A stretch of 64,000 bases of DNA from Ruminococcaceae bacterium UBA5891 (GTDB lineage: Bacteria; Bacillota; Clostridia; Oscillospirales; Acutalibacteraceae). The DNA is taken from NCBI GenBank assembly GCA_002431945.1, contig DJET01000048.1, positions 1-64,000 on the forward strand. Reading direction: 5' to 3'. The notes below the pieces were generated by a model, which did not search any database, was not told the DNA's origin, and saw nothing but the letters and a program-made list of their open reading frames with translations. The position numbers and the translations under genes are program-made. Shown here piece after piece: positions 54,972-63,999 of the stretch; positions within the stretch are counted from its first letter, which is position 1; each line of letters begins with the position of its first letter.

Positions 54972-56654
54972 ATGGATGTGCATACCGTCCGCCGGCAAAT
55001 GCGGACTAAGAGCATTTACGATATACCGCTCAGAGTCACTTTTTACGCACGCGTATCCTCCGAAAAGGACGAGCAGCTAAACTCGCTTGACAACCAAATA
55101 TCCTATTACCGCAATTTCATAAAGAAAAATGCTAACTGGGAGTTTGTTGACGGGTATATAGACGAAGGTCTTTCGGGAATGAGCACCAAAAAGCGCGAGA
55201 ATTTTCACAATATGGTGAACGACGCCAAAGCCGGACTCTTCGACCTTGTTATCACAAAGGAGATCACCCGTTTTGCCCGTAACACGCTTGACAGTATTCA
55301 GTACACCCGTGAGCTTTTAAGCTGCGGTGTGGGCGTGTTTTTTCAAAACGATAATATAAACACGCTCGATGAGGACAGCGAGCTGCGCTTAACCATTATG
55401 TCGGGCATAGCGCAGGACGAGCTGCGCAAGCTTTCAAGCCGTATTAAATTCGGGCATCAGGAAGCAATAAAGAAAAGCGTTGTTTTAGGCAACAGCCGCA
55501 TATTCGGCTACCGCAAGGATAACAAAAGGCTTGTTATCGATGAAAAAGAGGCGGAAATGGTAAGAGAATTATTTACCCTTTACGCTACCGATAAATACAG
55601 TATGAAGCAGCTTGAGGATATTTTTTGGAGCAAGGGCTACCGCAACAATAACGGCAAAAAAATTTGTCACAGCACAATGTCAAACACCATTTCAAACCCT
55701 AAATACAAGGGCTATTATGTCGGCAATAAGGTAAAAATCGTTGATATGTTTACTAAAAAGCAAAAGTTCCTGCCGCCGGAGGAATGGGTAATGTTTAAGG
55801 ACGAAACGGGAGAGATCGTTCCGGCAATTGTAAGCGAAGAGCTGTGGGAGCAGGCAAACGCCGTTTTGAAAAGGCGCAGCCGTGATGTTAAAAACAGGCA
55901 AAATCAGTGCAACCACGCAAATTTATTAACAGGCAAAATGTACTGCACCCACTGTGGAAGGCTTTATTACCGTAAGGACAGCAAGGACAGAAAGGGAAAC
56001 ATGCTGTCACGCTGGATATGTTCGGGAAAGATTGCAAACGGCGCGGCCTCCTGCCCTTCGTTTACAATTTACGAGGAAGAGATCAAAGAGGTTTTGTACG
56101 AGGTGTTTAAGGACACCGCCGAGGACTCAAAGCGAATAATTGAGGAATATACAAGCCTATACGCCGAAATGACCGAAAAGGACGCCTCTGCCGCCGACTT
56201 TAAAAGGCTGAAAGACAGACTTGATTTGTTATCAAGAAAAAAGTCAAAGCTGCTTGAATATAATATTGCGGGGCAGATAAGCGACAGGGATTTTATTGAA
56301 ATGAACAGGCAAATTACCAAAGAGTCCTCCGAGGTTTACTCCGCAATTGAAGAAACGGAAAACGAAATAAACTCGCAAGCGGGATTTAAAGAAAAAATTG
56401 AAGAAATTAAAACCGTTCTTCAAAAAGCGGAAAAAGACGCGTCAAAGGAAATGATAGACTCTGCCTTTGTAAACAAGTATATAGATAAGATATATGTAAC
56501 CCCCGTTGACGACGGCGTTATTGATATTTCGGTAAAGCTTTTCACAGGCGATACGTTCGCTAAGGTCTTTGAAAAGTCGGAACATCGACTTGCAGGTCGT
56601 ACGGGACATACGTTTAAAAAGATGATCGAGTCTTACGAAAACAGCATGAAATAA
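54972..56654 (+). CDS. Large serine recombinase
   Basis: A protein of about 560 residues, starting at the ATG at 54972, 7 bp after AAGGAG. The N-terminal resolvase domain has TFYARVSSEKDEQ with the catalytic serine and DEGLSGMSTKKRENF. A recombinase domain follows (about 165-290), then a zinc-ribbon (TGKMYCTHCGRLYY ... WICSG ... ASCPS) and a long coiled coil (about 395-490), typical of large serine integrases and transposon recombinases such as TnpX/Ccr-like enzymes. It has its own promoter and terminator. No phage or conjugation genes and no obvious att repeats are nearby, so it may be a remnant of a mobile element or a stand-alone invertase/integrase. Confidence 0.92.
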   Translation: MDVHTVRRQMRTKSIYDIPLRVTFYARVSSEKDEQLNSLDNQISYYRNFIKKNANWEFVDGYIDEGLSGMSTKKRENFHNMVNDAKAGLFDLVITKEITRFARNTLDSIQYTRELLSCGVGVFFQNDNINTLDEDSELRLTIMSGIAQDELRKLSSRIKFGHQEAIKKSVVLGNSRIFGYRKDNKRLVIDEKEAEMVRELFTLYATDKYSMKQLEDIFWSKGYRNNNGKKICHSTMSNTISNPKYKGYYVGNKVKIVDMFTKKQKFLPPEEWVMFKDETGEIVPAIVSEELWEQANAVLKRRSRDVKNRQNQCNHANLLTGKMYCTHCGRLYYRKDSKDRKGNMLSRWICSGKIANGAASCPSFTIYEEEIKEVLYEVFKDTAEDSKRIIEEYTSLYAEMTEKDASAADFKRLKDRLDLLSRKKSKLLEYNIAGQISDRDFIEMNRQITKESSEVYSAIEETENEINSQAGFKEKIEEIKTVLQKAEKDASKEMIDSAFVNKYIDKIYVTPVDDGVIDISVKLFTGDTFAKVFEKSEHRLAGRTGHTFKKMIESYENSMK

Positions 56655-56666
56655 GACTTCGTGTCG

Positions 56667-56700
56667 ATAAAGGGGGCCCGGCAGCGGGCTCCCTTTTTTT
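56667..56700 (+). terminator. Intrinsic terminator after the recombinase
   Basis: GGGGGCCCG and CGGGCTCCC pair around a GCAG loop (one G-T pair), followed by seven T. Confidence 0.88.
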
Positions 56701-56750
56701 GAATAAAACCGTTTTCTCAGTTAAAAATATTTATAAAGGAGTGATAAATA

Positions 56751-56960
56751 ATGTTTGATAAAATTTGCCTTATACTTGTTATTATCGGCGCTCTTAACTG
56801 GGGCCTTGTAGGTCTTTTTGAGTTTGACCTTGTAGCTTGGGCTTTCGGCGGAGCAACGGCAATCATCAGCAGAATTATTTACACCGTTATTGCTCTTGCA
56901 GGCATATGGTGTATTTCCCTGCTGTTCAGAGAAAAAGCAACCGCCACGGTAAGCGATTAA
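56751..56960 (+). CDS. DUF378 membrane protein
   Basis: A 69-aa protein with two hydrophobic helices. The NWGLVGLFEFDLVAWAFGG segment is the DUF378 signature, and SRIIYTVIALAGIWCI forms the second helix. The function of the family is unknown. A good AAAGGAG site precedes the ATG. It is followed at once by a terminator and appears monocistronic. Confidence 0.92.
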   Translation: MFDKICLILVIIGALNWGLVGLFEFDLVAWAFGGATAIISRIIYTVIALAGIWCISLLFREKATATVSD

Positions 56961-56961
56961 C

Positions 56962-57007
56962 AAAAAGCGGCAGCCGAATCGTAAAAACGTTCGGCTGCCG
57001 CTTTTTT
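56962..57007. terminator. Bidirectional intrinsic terminator
   Basis: AAAAAGCGGCAGCCGAA pairs with TTCGGCTGCCGCTTTTT around an 11-base loop. It lies between the convergent DUF378 and sodium-symporter genes. Confidence 0.93.
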
Positions 57008-57013
57008 ATTAGG

Positions 57014-58372
57014 CTAACCTATAATACCTATAATAAATATTGCAAGAATAAGCACGGGCAGCACCAAAAGGAAATACCACTTCATCCATGCGGCAACCTT
57101 TAGCCCCTTGCCGATATTCGCTTCTTCCCTGTATTTTTCAAAGCCCCAGCCGTAACGCGTAACGCAGAAAAGCAAATACACAAGCGAGCCGAGCGGTAAA
57201 AGAATATTACTTACTATGAAATCCTCGCTGTCGAGAATATCCCTGCCGCCTATCGGGTGAATATTGCTCCAGACATTATAGCCCAAAACGCACGGAATAC
57301 TTGCAACAAGAATTATAATGCCGTTTATAAGAGCGGCTTTTTTTCTGCTCCAACCGAAATTATCCATACACGAGGACATTATATTCTCAAATACCGCTAT
57401 AACCGTTGAAAATGAGGCAAAGGTCATAAACAGGAAGAAAAGACTGCCCCAAATACGGCCGCCCGACATATTAACAAACACATTTGGCAGCGTTACAAAT
57501 ATAAGACCGGGGCCCTGCGTAACCTCAACATTATAGCTGAAGCAGGCGGGGAAAATTATCAAACCTGCGGAAACGGCAACAAAGGTATCAAGAGCGCATA
57601 TACGCGCGCCCTCGCCGAGGAGAGTATGCTCCTTACCCATATAGCTGCCGAAAATTTCCATTGCCGCTATACCGAGACTCAAGGTAAAAAACGATTGGTT
57701 CATTGCCGCCGCAACAACACTGCCCAACCCTACCGTTTTTACATTTTCCATATTCGGTACAAGGTAAAACTTAAGACCTTCACCCGCGCCCGATAGCGTA
57801 AAACTGTGTATTGCAAGAATAAGTATAAGCACAAAAAGCGCGCTCATCATAACCTTGCTTACCCTTTCAAGACCCTTTTGCACGCCTATACTGCAAATAA
57901 GTATTCCCGCAACAACCGTAATTGCCATCCAAAGCCCCATTTCGGCAGGGCTTGCAAGCATATCCGAAAACACATTTGCACCGGCCGCCGCGTCCATTCC
58001 GGGTTTAAACGTACCGCTTGCAAACTTAAAGAAATAGTTTAACATCCAACCGGAAACGTTTGTGTAATACATCATAAGTATGTAACAGCCGATTATTGCA
58101 AACCAACCGTGAATATGCCATTTCGATTTCGGTTTTTCAAGCGCCTTATAGGCTAAAACCGCGCTTTTTCGGCTTGCTCTGCCCACTGCCAGCTCCATAG
58201 ATAAAACGGGCAAACCCATTATAACAAGCATTATAAGATAAATAAGTACGAATATGCCGCCGCCGTTTTGTCCCACAACATAGGGAAATCTCCAAACGTT
58301 TCCTATTCCTATGGCGCAGCCGGCGCTGACAAGCAAAAAGCCAAGCCGTGATTTGAATGATTCTCTCTCCAT
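57014..58372 (-). CDS. Sodium-dependent transporter, NSS/SNF family
   Basis: A protein of about 452 residues with about 11-12 helices. The start is the ATG at 58372 (MERESFKSRLGF) with AAGGGG upstream; a frame from 58390 adds six residues. The first helix carries the family signature SAGCAIGIGNVWRFPYVVGQNGGG, which forms the sodium and substrate site. Bacterial members import amino acids with sodium. The substrate is not readable from the sequence. It has a near-perfect promoter and is monocistronic. Confidence 0.93.
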   Translation of the reverse strand: MERESFKSRLGFLLVSAGCAIGIGNVWRFPYVVGQNGGGIFVLIYLIMLVIMGLPVLSMELAVGRASRKSAVLAYKALEKPKSKWHIHGWFAIIGCYILMMYYTNVSGWMLNYFFKFASGTFKPGMDAAAGANVFSDMLASPAEMGLWMAITVVAGILICSIGVQKGLERVSKVMMSALFVLILILAIHSFTLSGAGEGLKFYLVPNMENVKTVGLGSVVAAAMNQSFFTLSLGIAAMEIFGSYMGKEHTLLGEGARICALDTFVAVSAGLIIFPACFSYNVEVTQGPGLIFVTLPNVFVNMSGGRIWGSLFFLFMTFASFSTVIAVFENIMSSCMDNFGWSRKKAALINGIIILVASIPCVLGYNVWSNIHPIGGRDILDSEDFIVSNILLPLGSLVYLLFCVTRYGWGFEKYREEANIGKGLKVAAWMKWYFLLVLPVLILAIFIIGIIG

Positions 58373-58414
58373 TTTTAAACCCCTTAACATTATATAATAT
58401 TAAAAACCTTTTTC

Positions 58415-58443
58415 AGTATACAAAAATTTTCAAATTTTGTCAA
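58415..58443 (-). promoter_or_regulatory. Sigma-A promoter of the NSS transporter
   Basis: On the minus strand TTGACA (58438-58443), a 17-bp spacer and TATACT (58415-58420), about 35 bp before the start codon. Confidence 0.88.
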
Positions 58444-58450
58444 GTAAACT

Positions 58451-58480
58451 GTAACATATTTAAAATCTTACGCATATAAT
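58451..58480 (+). promoter_or_regulatory. Candidate promoter of the superoxide dismutase gene
   Basis: TATAAT at 58475-58480 with GTAACA at 58451-58456 (18-bp spacer). The leader would be very short, with GGAGG just before the ATG at 58500. Confidence 0.5.
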
Positions 58481-58499
58481 TGCGTAGCGGAGGTGCTTT

Positions 58500-58985
58500 A
58501 TGAACAACAAAGATACATTATGCGAAATTTTAAGCGGCAGCCCGAAAGCGGCTGCAAAAATACACGGCAGCGACAGCTATCCCGATATTTGCGGCAGGGC
58601 GGCGTTTTATTCTTTCGGTAACGCGGTTTTGGTGCGCGCCGAGATAATGGGACTGCCGCAAAGCAGTGGTAAATGCAAAAGCCCCGTTTTTGCGTTCCAT
58701 ATACACGCGGGCGGCAGCTGCACAGGAAATGCCGAAGACACGTTTTCGGGCGCCGGCTCGCATTATAACCCTAACAGTTGCCCTCACCCGTACCATGCGG
58801 GCGATATGCCGCCGCTGTTCGGCGTTAACGGCAGGGCGCTTATGATTTTTATTACCGATAGATTTACAATTCCCGAAATAATAGGCAAAGCGGTAATAAT
58901 TCATAAGAATCCCGATGATTTTATGACGCAGCCCTCAGGTAATTCCGGTGAAAAAATCGCCTGCGGCATAATTGCGGAATTATAA
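58500..58985 (+). CDS. Cu/Zn superoxide dismutase family protein
   Basis: A 161-aa protein with no signal peptide. The metal ligands of Cu/Zn SODs are all visible in order: FHIHAGGSC (two copper histidines), GAGSHYNPN, HPYHAGDMP (zinc histidines and the aspartate), and VIIHKNPDDFMTQPSGNSG (last copper histidine). The two cysteines of the structural disulfide are also present (GGSCTG and IACGII). It would convert superoxide to oxygen and peroxide. Most bacterial SodC proteins are exported; the lack of a signal here is notable. It is monocistronic. Confidence 0.9.
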   Translation: MNNKDTLCEILSGSPKAAAKIHGSDSYPDICGRAAFYSFGNAVLVRAEIMGLPQSSGKCKSPVFAFHIHAGGSCTGNAEDTFSGAGSHYNPNSCPHPYHAGDMPPLFGVNGRALMIFITDRFTIPEIIGKAVIIHKNPDDFMTQPSGNSGEKIACGIIAEL

Positions 58986-58995
58986 ACCTAAATTC

Positions 58996-59263
58996 ATATG
59001 GGGCAGCTGCCCCAGTTTGTTCGATAAGCTACAAATTTTATTTTTGCGGCGTTCAAGCCGCATTTCTGTTTTTCCGCTGACATGTGCGGCGGAAAAACAC
59101 CTTATAAGCGAAAAACCGCTAAACAAGCGGTTTTTCAAGGGCACTGGGGTGGGTACCCACGGGGATAGAGTGCAGTCCGAAAATCTTTGATTTTCGAGCG
59201 AGCGGCATTCCCGTAGGGGGGCGTGTCGACTTTTTCGACACGCTCGGCGCAGCTGCCCCATAT
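58996..59263. repeat. 268-bp structured element with terminal inverted repeats
   Basis: ATATGGGGCAGCTGC at 58996-59010 is matched in inverse orientation by GCAGCTGCCCCATAT at 59249-59263. Between them are several hairpins: GCGGC/GCCGC (59046-59061), GTTTTTCCGC/GCGGAAAAAC (59068-59098), GAAAAACCGC/GCGGTTTTTC (59110-59136), GAAAATC/GATTTTC near 59178-59195, and GTGTCGA/TCGACAC near 59223-59241. No convincing coding sequence is present. It fills the gap between the convergent SOD and GNAT genes. It resembles a MITE or an intergenic repeat; no clean target duplication was found. Some hairpins may terminate transcription. Confidence 0.65.
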
Positions 59264-59265
59264 TC

Positions 59266-59781
59266 TTAAACCAGCATTGAATAAGGAAAATACATACCGT
59301 CAAGGTTTTGTTTAACCCTTGAATAATACATAGCGCGGCGTTCATATCCGCCGTCTTCCCTCTCGCCGCGGGAAAGAGGTATAAACCCGCCTGTTAAATT
59401 AACGTATTTATCGTTTTTCCTGTAACCTGCAATATCAAATTCGCAAAAGCCGAGTTTTTTGTAAAACGGTATAAGCTCCGCTTTTTCGGGAACCAGAAAA
59501 ACCGTATCCGCACTGCTTTTAACCGATTCGATAAGCCCTGTCATAATCCCTTTTCCGCGGTAATCGCTGTGTGTTGCCGCGGCATATATATATACGGCGC
59601 TTTTTTTACCGTTTTCGCCGCATATTTCGCACGGCAGCGCAAAAAGCATAGAAACCGTATGCCCGTTTTCTTCGTGCGTTTTACAGTAAGAAAAACAGTT
59701 TTTAAAAAGCTTATCCTCAAATTCCGTATCGGGATCGCAGAACGCCTGCCTGTATAACATACGGCAATCAAGCTCACTCAT
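59266..59781 (-). CDS. GNAT family N-acetyltransferase
   Basis: A 171-aa cytoplasmic protein. The acetyl-CoA-binding motif A is ATHSDYRGKGIMTGLIESV near residue 90, with FLVPEKAELIPFYKKLGF as motif B. The acceptor is unknown. Its start overlaps the stop of the DUF2156-type gene by 4 bp, so both are likely co-translated and may act on the same class of substrate. Confidence 0.9.
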   Translation of the reverse strand: MSELDCRMLYRQAFCDPDTEFEDKLFKNCFSYCKTHEENGHTVSMLFALPCEICGENGKKSAVYIYAAATHSDYRGKGIMTGLIESVKSSADTVFLVPEKAELIPFYKKLGFCEFDIAGYRKNDKYVNLTGGFIPLSRGEREDGGYERRAMYYSRVKQNLDGMYFPYSMLV

Positions 59782-60665
59782 ATCATATTCCTCGGTAAAC
59801 AGGTATATTTTTTCAACAGTATATCCGGCTTATAGGAAAGCTTTGCCTTTCTTAACCCTTCAAGTCCCATATCGTCCTCGCGGTTTATATACATATAATC
59901 CGCAAGCTCGTTTTCGGCAAACTCGCGGTTTATTACGGTGTAAGCCTCGCCGTAATCGCCAAGAGCCTTTTCAAAGTGTATATCGTAAACCTTTTCGTTT
60001 ATGGGCGAGCCTACCGTAAAGGCAACCGCCTTATCCTGCACATATATTGCGCCGCCCCTTGCACCCAAAAGCTCCATATTTTCAAGCACTGTTTCTAGCC
60101 CGCGCTTTTCGCACTGCAAATGTCTGTCCTCGCGGTCCTTATTTTCAAAATACCACTGTTCCGCGCAAAGAAGTATGTCTTCCTTATTTTCCTCAGTTAT
60201 CGGTTTATAGCGCCAGTCGTACTTTTTTGAAAAGGAGCTTATATGGTTGCGCTTTGAATGGTATTTTTTGCCCTTAAGCTCCGCTAAATTTTCTCTTAAA
60301 TATATATAATCGAATGCGTCGCGCTCTTCCTTCAGTATATAATCCCTGCCGAGGTATTCCTCTAACTCGTCAAGTCTTTTGCCGTCCTGCACCCAAAAGC
60401 GCGGGTATTCCTCTTTGCTGTACTCGCGTATCAGGCTTATTCCCTTATGAAAATCGTTGCCGAACGGCAGGCGGAAAACCTGATTTTTTTCCGTTCCGGA
60501 GCTTATTACAAGCTGACCGTCGCTTTCCGCCCACATATTGGCGTATGCCTCCTGCCATACAAGCAGATTTATAAACGCGCTTTCGCAGGAAAACTCTTCA
60601 TTGCTGCCTATATAATGCTTAAATGTGTTTATATCTGATAACTCTATCGGTTTAAAGCTGAGCAT
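59778..60665 (-). CDS. DUF2156 / phosphatidylglycerol lysyltransferase C-terminal-like protein
   Basis: A 295-aa soluble protein resembling the LPG-synthetase C-terminal (DUF2156) fold, itself of GNAT type: FKPIELSDINTFKHYI at the start, YHSKRNHISSFSKKYDWRYKPI in the middle and YMYINREDDMGLEGLRKAKLSYKPD near the end. No membrane part of MprF is present. Stand-alone members are of unknown function, possibly aminoacyl transfer. It lies 15 bp after the penicillin-binding protein gene. Confidence 0.82.
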   Translation of the reverse strand: MLSFKPIELSDINTFKHYIGSNEEFSCESAFINLLVWQEAYANMWAESDGQLVISSGTEKNQVFRLPFGNDFHKGISLIREYSKEEYPRFWVQDGKRLDELEEYLGRDYILKEERDAFDYIYLRENLAELKGKKYHSKRNHISSFSKKYDWRYKPITEENKEDILLCAEQWYFENKDREDRHLQCEKRGLETVLENMELLGARGGAIYVQDKAVAFTVGSPINEKVYDIHFEKALGDYGEAYTVINREFAENELADYMYINREDDMGLEGLRKAKLSYKPDILLKKYTCLPRNMI

Positions 60666-60680
60666 AATATCCCCGTATAT

Positions 60681-62996
60681 TTATTGGTTTGACGACGCCG
60701 CAGAAGACGCAGCGGCAGCGTCCGACGAGCTTGCAGCCGCCTTTGAAGCCGCCTCCGCTTCTGCCTTTCTTACGTCTGCCGGCGTTGCCGCAGCGTCTCC
60801 GCTGTGCGCGGTGCAAAGCGGCGGTACGTTGCTTTTTTTGTACCAACCTATCGCCTTTGACGGGCAGGCGGTTGTAGCAATGTTTCCGGTTGAGGTGCAG
60901 TAATACTTTTCAACCGCATAGTTGCTCACCTCAAATTCCTTCGGTTCAAGGTCGGCGTGTACCTTAGACATTACGGCGCCCCACATCTTGTGGGCTATTC
61001 CGGCGTTGGAAATCTTTTGCTGTTTATCGTAGCCGCACCAGCAGGAAGCCACATAGTAAGGGCTGCCGCCGACAAACCACAAATCGTTAGAGTTGTTTGA
61101 GGTTCCCGTTTTTGCATATATTTTCATATTTTTAATATAACCCTTGGCACCTGCGCCCGTTCCGTGCGAACCGTAAACTACCGTTTGCAAAAGCTTGTTC
61201 ATTACCGTAGCCGTATCCTCGCTTATTGCCATTTGCGGCTCGGAATTATACTCAAGCACCGTTTCGCCGTGCTGGTCGGTAACCTTGGTATAAAGCGTAG
61301 GCTTATGGAACTGCCCTAAATTGCCGAATACGGCAAAGGCTCCCGCCGATTCAAGCGTGGTTATACCGCCGTTGGTTCCGCCCATTCCGAGCGGCGAAAG
61401 ATTTATATCCTCGCTGTTAAGGGTGGTAATTCCGAGCTTTTGCGTAATAAAATCATACGATTTCTGCGGCGTTAATTTGTTTACAAGATAAACCGGAATT
61501 GTATTTACCGAACGTTCAAGCGCATACTGCACGGTAATATTACCCCAGTATGAATTATACCAGTTTACGGGGGTCCACCCGTTATAGTTGGTCTTGGTAT
61601 CGTTTACAATGCTTGAATAATGAATAATATCGTCTTCTATTGCAGGCGCATATGCCGCTATCGGCTTCATGGTAGAGCCCGGCTGGCGCTTTGCGCTTGT
61701 AGCGCGGTTAAGACTGCGCTTGCCTACCTTTTCGCCTATTCCGCCCACAATACCCCTAACGTGACCGTTATAGTCCATAAGCGTCATAGAGCCCTGAAGC
61801 GTCGTACCGTCCGCTCCCTTTAAGCCGTAGGTCTTGCTGTCTGAAAAGACCTCTTCCATAATGCCCTGAATTTTATTATCGACGGTTGCGTAAATTTTAT
61901 AACCGCCCGAATAAAAAATATTGGTCGCGTGGTTTTTTTCGTAGCCGTATTTATCCATAAGATCGGCTATAACCTGATCTATAAGCGCGTCAACAAAATA
62001 AGTATTATTCTCATTTTCCTTAAGCGCTTCCTTAGAAGCCACTAAGTTAATGTCCTCTTCCTTGGCCTTTTCATACTGTTCCTTTGTTATATAGCCCTGA
62101 TCGTACATTTCCCATAAAACGGTGTTGCGGCGTTTTTTATTTTCCTCCGGATGATCGTCAGGCGCATAATAGGTAGGACTTTTTGTAATAGCGGCAAGGC
62201 AGGCGCACTCGGTAAGGGTAAGATCCTTTACATTTTTGCCGAAATAATAGTTTGCCGCAACCTCTACGCCGTAGGTGCCGTGGCCCATTGCTATTGTGTT
62301 TAAATAGCACTCTATTATGGTTTCCTTAACATAATGGTTTTCAATATACCTTGCGCGCATTATTTCGCGTATTTTACGGCTTGGGCGCTGCGAGGTATCG
62401 CCGGTAAGGTTTTTTACAAGCTGCTGGGTTATTGTAGAACCGCCCTGATTTGAAGAATAAAAATGCAAAAACATATTTGCAAACGCCGCAAACGTACGCT
62501 TCCAGTCAACGCCGTTATGATCCATAAAACGCTTGTCCTCAATAGCAACAAAGGCGTTTACAAGGTTTTGCGGTATGCCGTCGTAGGTAATATCGCCCGA
62601 TTTTGCTTTATCCTTATCATAATTAACCCAAATGCGGTTAAACTGACCGTGCAGGCGCTGATACTCGGAATAATTTCCGTTACCGTCGTCCGCATATATC
62701 GTAGTGGTAAAATTAAGCTTTAAATCGTCAAGATTTTCATCCATCGAGCCGTCAACCATAGTAAACGCATAAAGCAGGAATGCGGATATTACAATACTTA
62801 CCGTAATGATGCCCACAAGAAATACGGTAAGCACCGCCCTTAATATCCTTTCCTTGCGCTTTCCCTTACGTTTGGTTTTTTTACCGCCCGTTTTATTTTC
62901 AGTATGGGAAGAAAAGCTGTTAAGATCAAAGCTTGTCTCTCCGGTTTCTTCAAGATTACCGGAATTATCATAGCTGAACAAATCTCTGTCGTCCAT
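60681..62996 (-). CDS. Class A penicillin-binding protein (PBP1A-like)
   Basis: A 771-aa membrane protein: charged cytoplasmic tail, one helix (about 50-75), GT51 glycosyltransferase domain (FVAIEDKRFMDHNGVDW with the catalytic Glu, then QGGSTITQQLVKN), and a transpeptidase domain with SxxK QPGSTMKPIAAY, SxN ERSVNTIPV and KTGTSNNSND. It polymerises and crosslinks peptidoglycan outside the membrane. The C-terminus is an Ala/Ser-rich low-complexity tail (about 35 residues). GGAGGTG precedes the ATG. It heads an operon with the DUF2156 and GNAT genes. Confidence 0.95.
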   Translation of the reverse strand: MDDRDLFSYDNSGNLEETGETSFDLNSFSSHTENKTGGKKTKRKGKRKERILRAVLTVFLVGIITVSIVISAFLLYAFTMVDGSMDENLDDLKLNFTTTIYADDGNGNYSEYQRLHGQFNRIWVNYDKDKAKSGDITYDGIPQNLVNAFVAIEDKRFMDHNGVDWKRTFAAFANMFLHFYSSNQGGSTITQQLVKNLTGDTSQRPSRKIREIMRARYIENHYVKETIIECYLNTIAMGHGTYGVEVAANYYFGKNVKDLTLTECACLAAITKSPTYYAPDDHPEENKKRRNTVLWEMYDQGYITKEQYEKAKEEDINLVASKEALKENENNTYFVDALIDQVIADLMDKYGYEKNHATNIFYSGGYKIYATVDNKIQGIMEEVFSDSKTYGLKGADGTTLQGSMTLMDYNGHVRGIVGGIGEKVGKRSLNRATSAKRQPGSTMKPIAAYAPAIEDDIIHYSSIVNDTKTNYNGWTPVNWYNSYWGNITVQYALERSVNTIPVYLVNKLTPQKSYDFITQKLGITTLNSEDINLSPLGMGGTNGGITTLESAGAFAVFGNLGQFHKPTLYTKVTDQHGETVLEYNSEPQMAISEDTATVMNKLLQTVVYGSHGTGAGAKGYIKNMKIYAKTGTSNNSNDLWFVGGSPYYVASCWCGYDKQQKISNAGIAHKMWGAVMSKVHADLEPKEFEVSNYAVEKYYCTSTGNIATTACPSKAIGWYKKSNVPPLCTAHSGDAAATPADVRKAEAEAASKAAASSSDAAAASSAASSNQ

Positions 62997-63054
62997 TTAA
63001 CACCTCCGCCGAAAAACGGCATTTGCTGTAAATATTTTTTCCGAAATTAAACTT

Positions 63055-63083
63055 ATTATAGCATATATCCTATATAAAATCAA
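63055..63083 (-). promoter_or_regulatory. Sigma-A promoter of the PBP operon
   Basis: On the minus strand TTGATT (63078-63083), a 17-bp spacer and TATAAT (63055-63060), about 60 bp before the start codon. Confidence 0.85.
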
Positions 63084-63111
63084 TCACAATAAACCGTTCC
63101 ACAGCGTTTGC

Positions 63112-63999
63112 CTATAAATCGGTTTGCAGACCGCCCGTAAAATCAAGCACACAGCTTTTAAGCTGTGCCAGCCCTTCCGTCATACGTGCGTTTATATCTG
63201 TGCCCATTCCAAGCTCTCTTGCGGTAACAGGGCTTATCGGCAATACCTTAACGCCGTTTGTTCTGCCCTTTATCATCATTTCGCTCATCATTGAAATGCC
63301 AAGGCCCTTTCCCACCATTCGTATAACCGTTTCGTCGTCCACGTGCGCCTGCCTGATATTGGGCTTTACGCCGTTTTTTTCAAGCGCCGCGTTAACGTCG
63401 ATATCAAATTTGCCGTAAGGCATTAAAAACTCCCTGCCCTCGTATTCGGCAATTGAAAAGCTTTCCTTGGAAAGCGTTTTGTAATCCGGCGGCAGTATGG
63501 CATACATAATGTCGCTGTAAAGCGGCGTCCAGTCGCAGCTTATCCTACTTTGCCTTGCCGCAAAAATAACGTCGGTACGGCCGCTCTCAAGCAGCTTAAA
63601 CGGCTCTAAGGCGTTATCCACCATTCTAAGGTCAACGTTTATTTCGGGGCAAACACGTCTGAACCTATACAGTATTTCGGGCAGCCAATGCATTGCAATG
63701 CTTGCATATGCGGCTACGCGTATGGTCTCGCTCCTTTTTTCGGATATTGCGGATATTCGGTTTTCAAGGCTTGCATTAGCCCTTAAAAACTCCCTTATGC
63801 AGGGCATAAGCTCCTTTCCCTCTTTGGTAAGCGAAATGCCGTTGTGGTCGCGCGTTATAAGGGTAAGCCCTATATCGCGTTCAAGGCTGTCTACCAAATG
63901 CGTAAGTCCGGATTGGGTGTAGCCGACTACCTCGGACGCCTTTGAAAAGCTTCCGAGATCGACTGCCGTCATCAGTATTTCAAGCTTTTTACTGTCCAT
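63112..63999 (-). CDS. LysR family transcriptional regulator
   Basis: A 295-aa regulator whose ATG lies one base from the window edge; the upstream region is not visible. The N-terminal helix-turn-helix (LEILMTAVDLGSFSKASEVV and LTHLVDSLERDIGLTLITRD) is typical of LysR proteins. A periplasmic-binding-protein-like effector domain follows (RVAAYASIAMHWLPEIL). Its target is unknown from this window because its divergent partner, if any, lies outside. Confidence 0.92.
   Translation of the reverse strand: MDSKKLEILMTAVDLGSFSKASEVVGYTQSGLTHLVDSLERDIGLTLITRDHNGISLTKEGKELMPCIREFLRANASLENRISAISEKRSETIRVAAYASIAMHWLPEILYRFRRVCPEINVDLRMVDNALEPFKLLESGRTDVIFAARQSRISCDWTPLYSDIMYAILPPDYKTLSKESFSIAEYEGREFLMPYGKFDIDVNAALEKNGVKPNIRQAHVDDETVIRMVGKGLGISMMSEMMIKGRTNGVKVLPISPVTARELGMGTDINARMTEGLAQLKSCVLDFTGGLQTDL

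Noticed and set aside
54972..56654. Prophage or integrative element around the recombinase
   Set aside because: Neighbouring genes are ordinary chromosomal genes and no att-like repeats, phage structural or conjugation genes were seen.
58972..59190. Plus- and minus-strand frames within the inverted-repeat element
   Set aside because: They cross several hairpins, have no ribosome-binding sites and show no protein-like composition.
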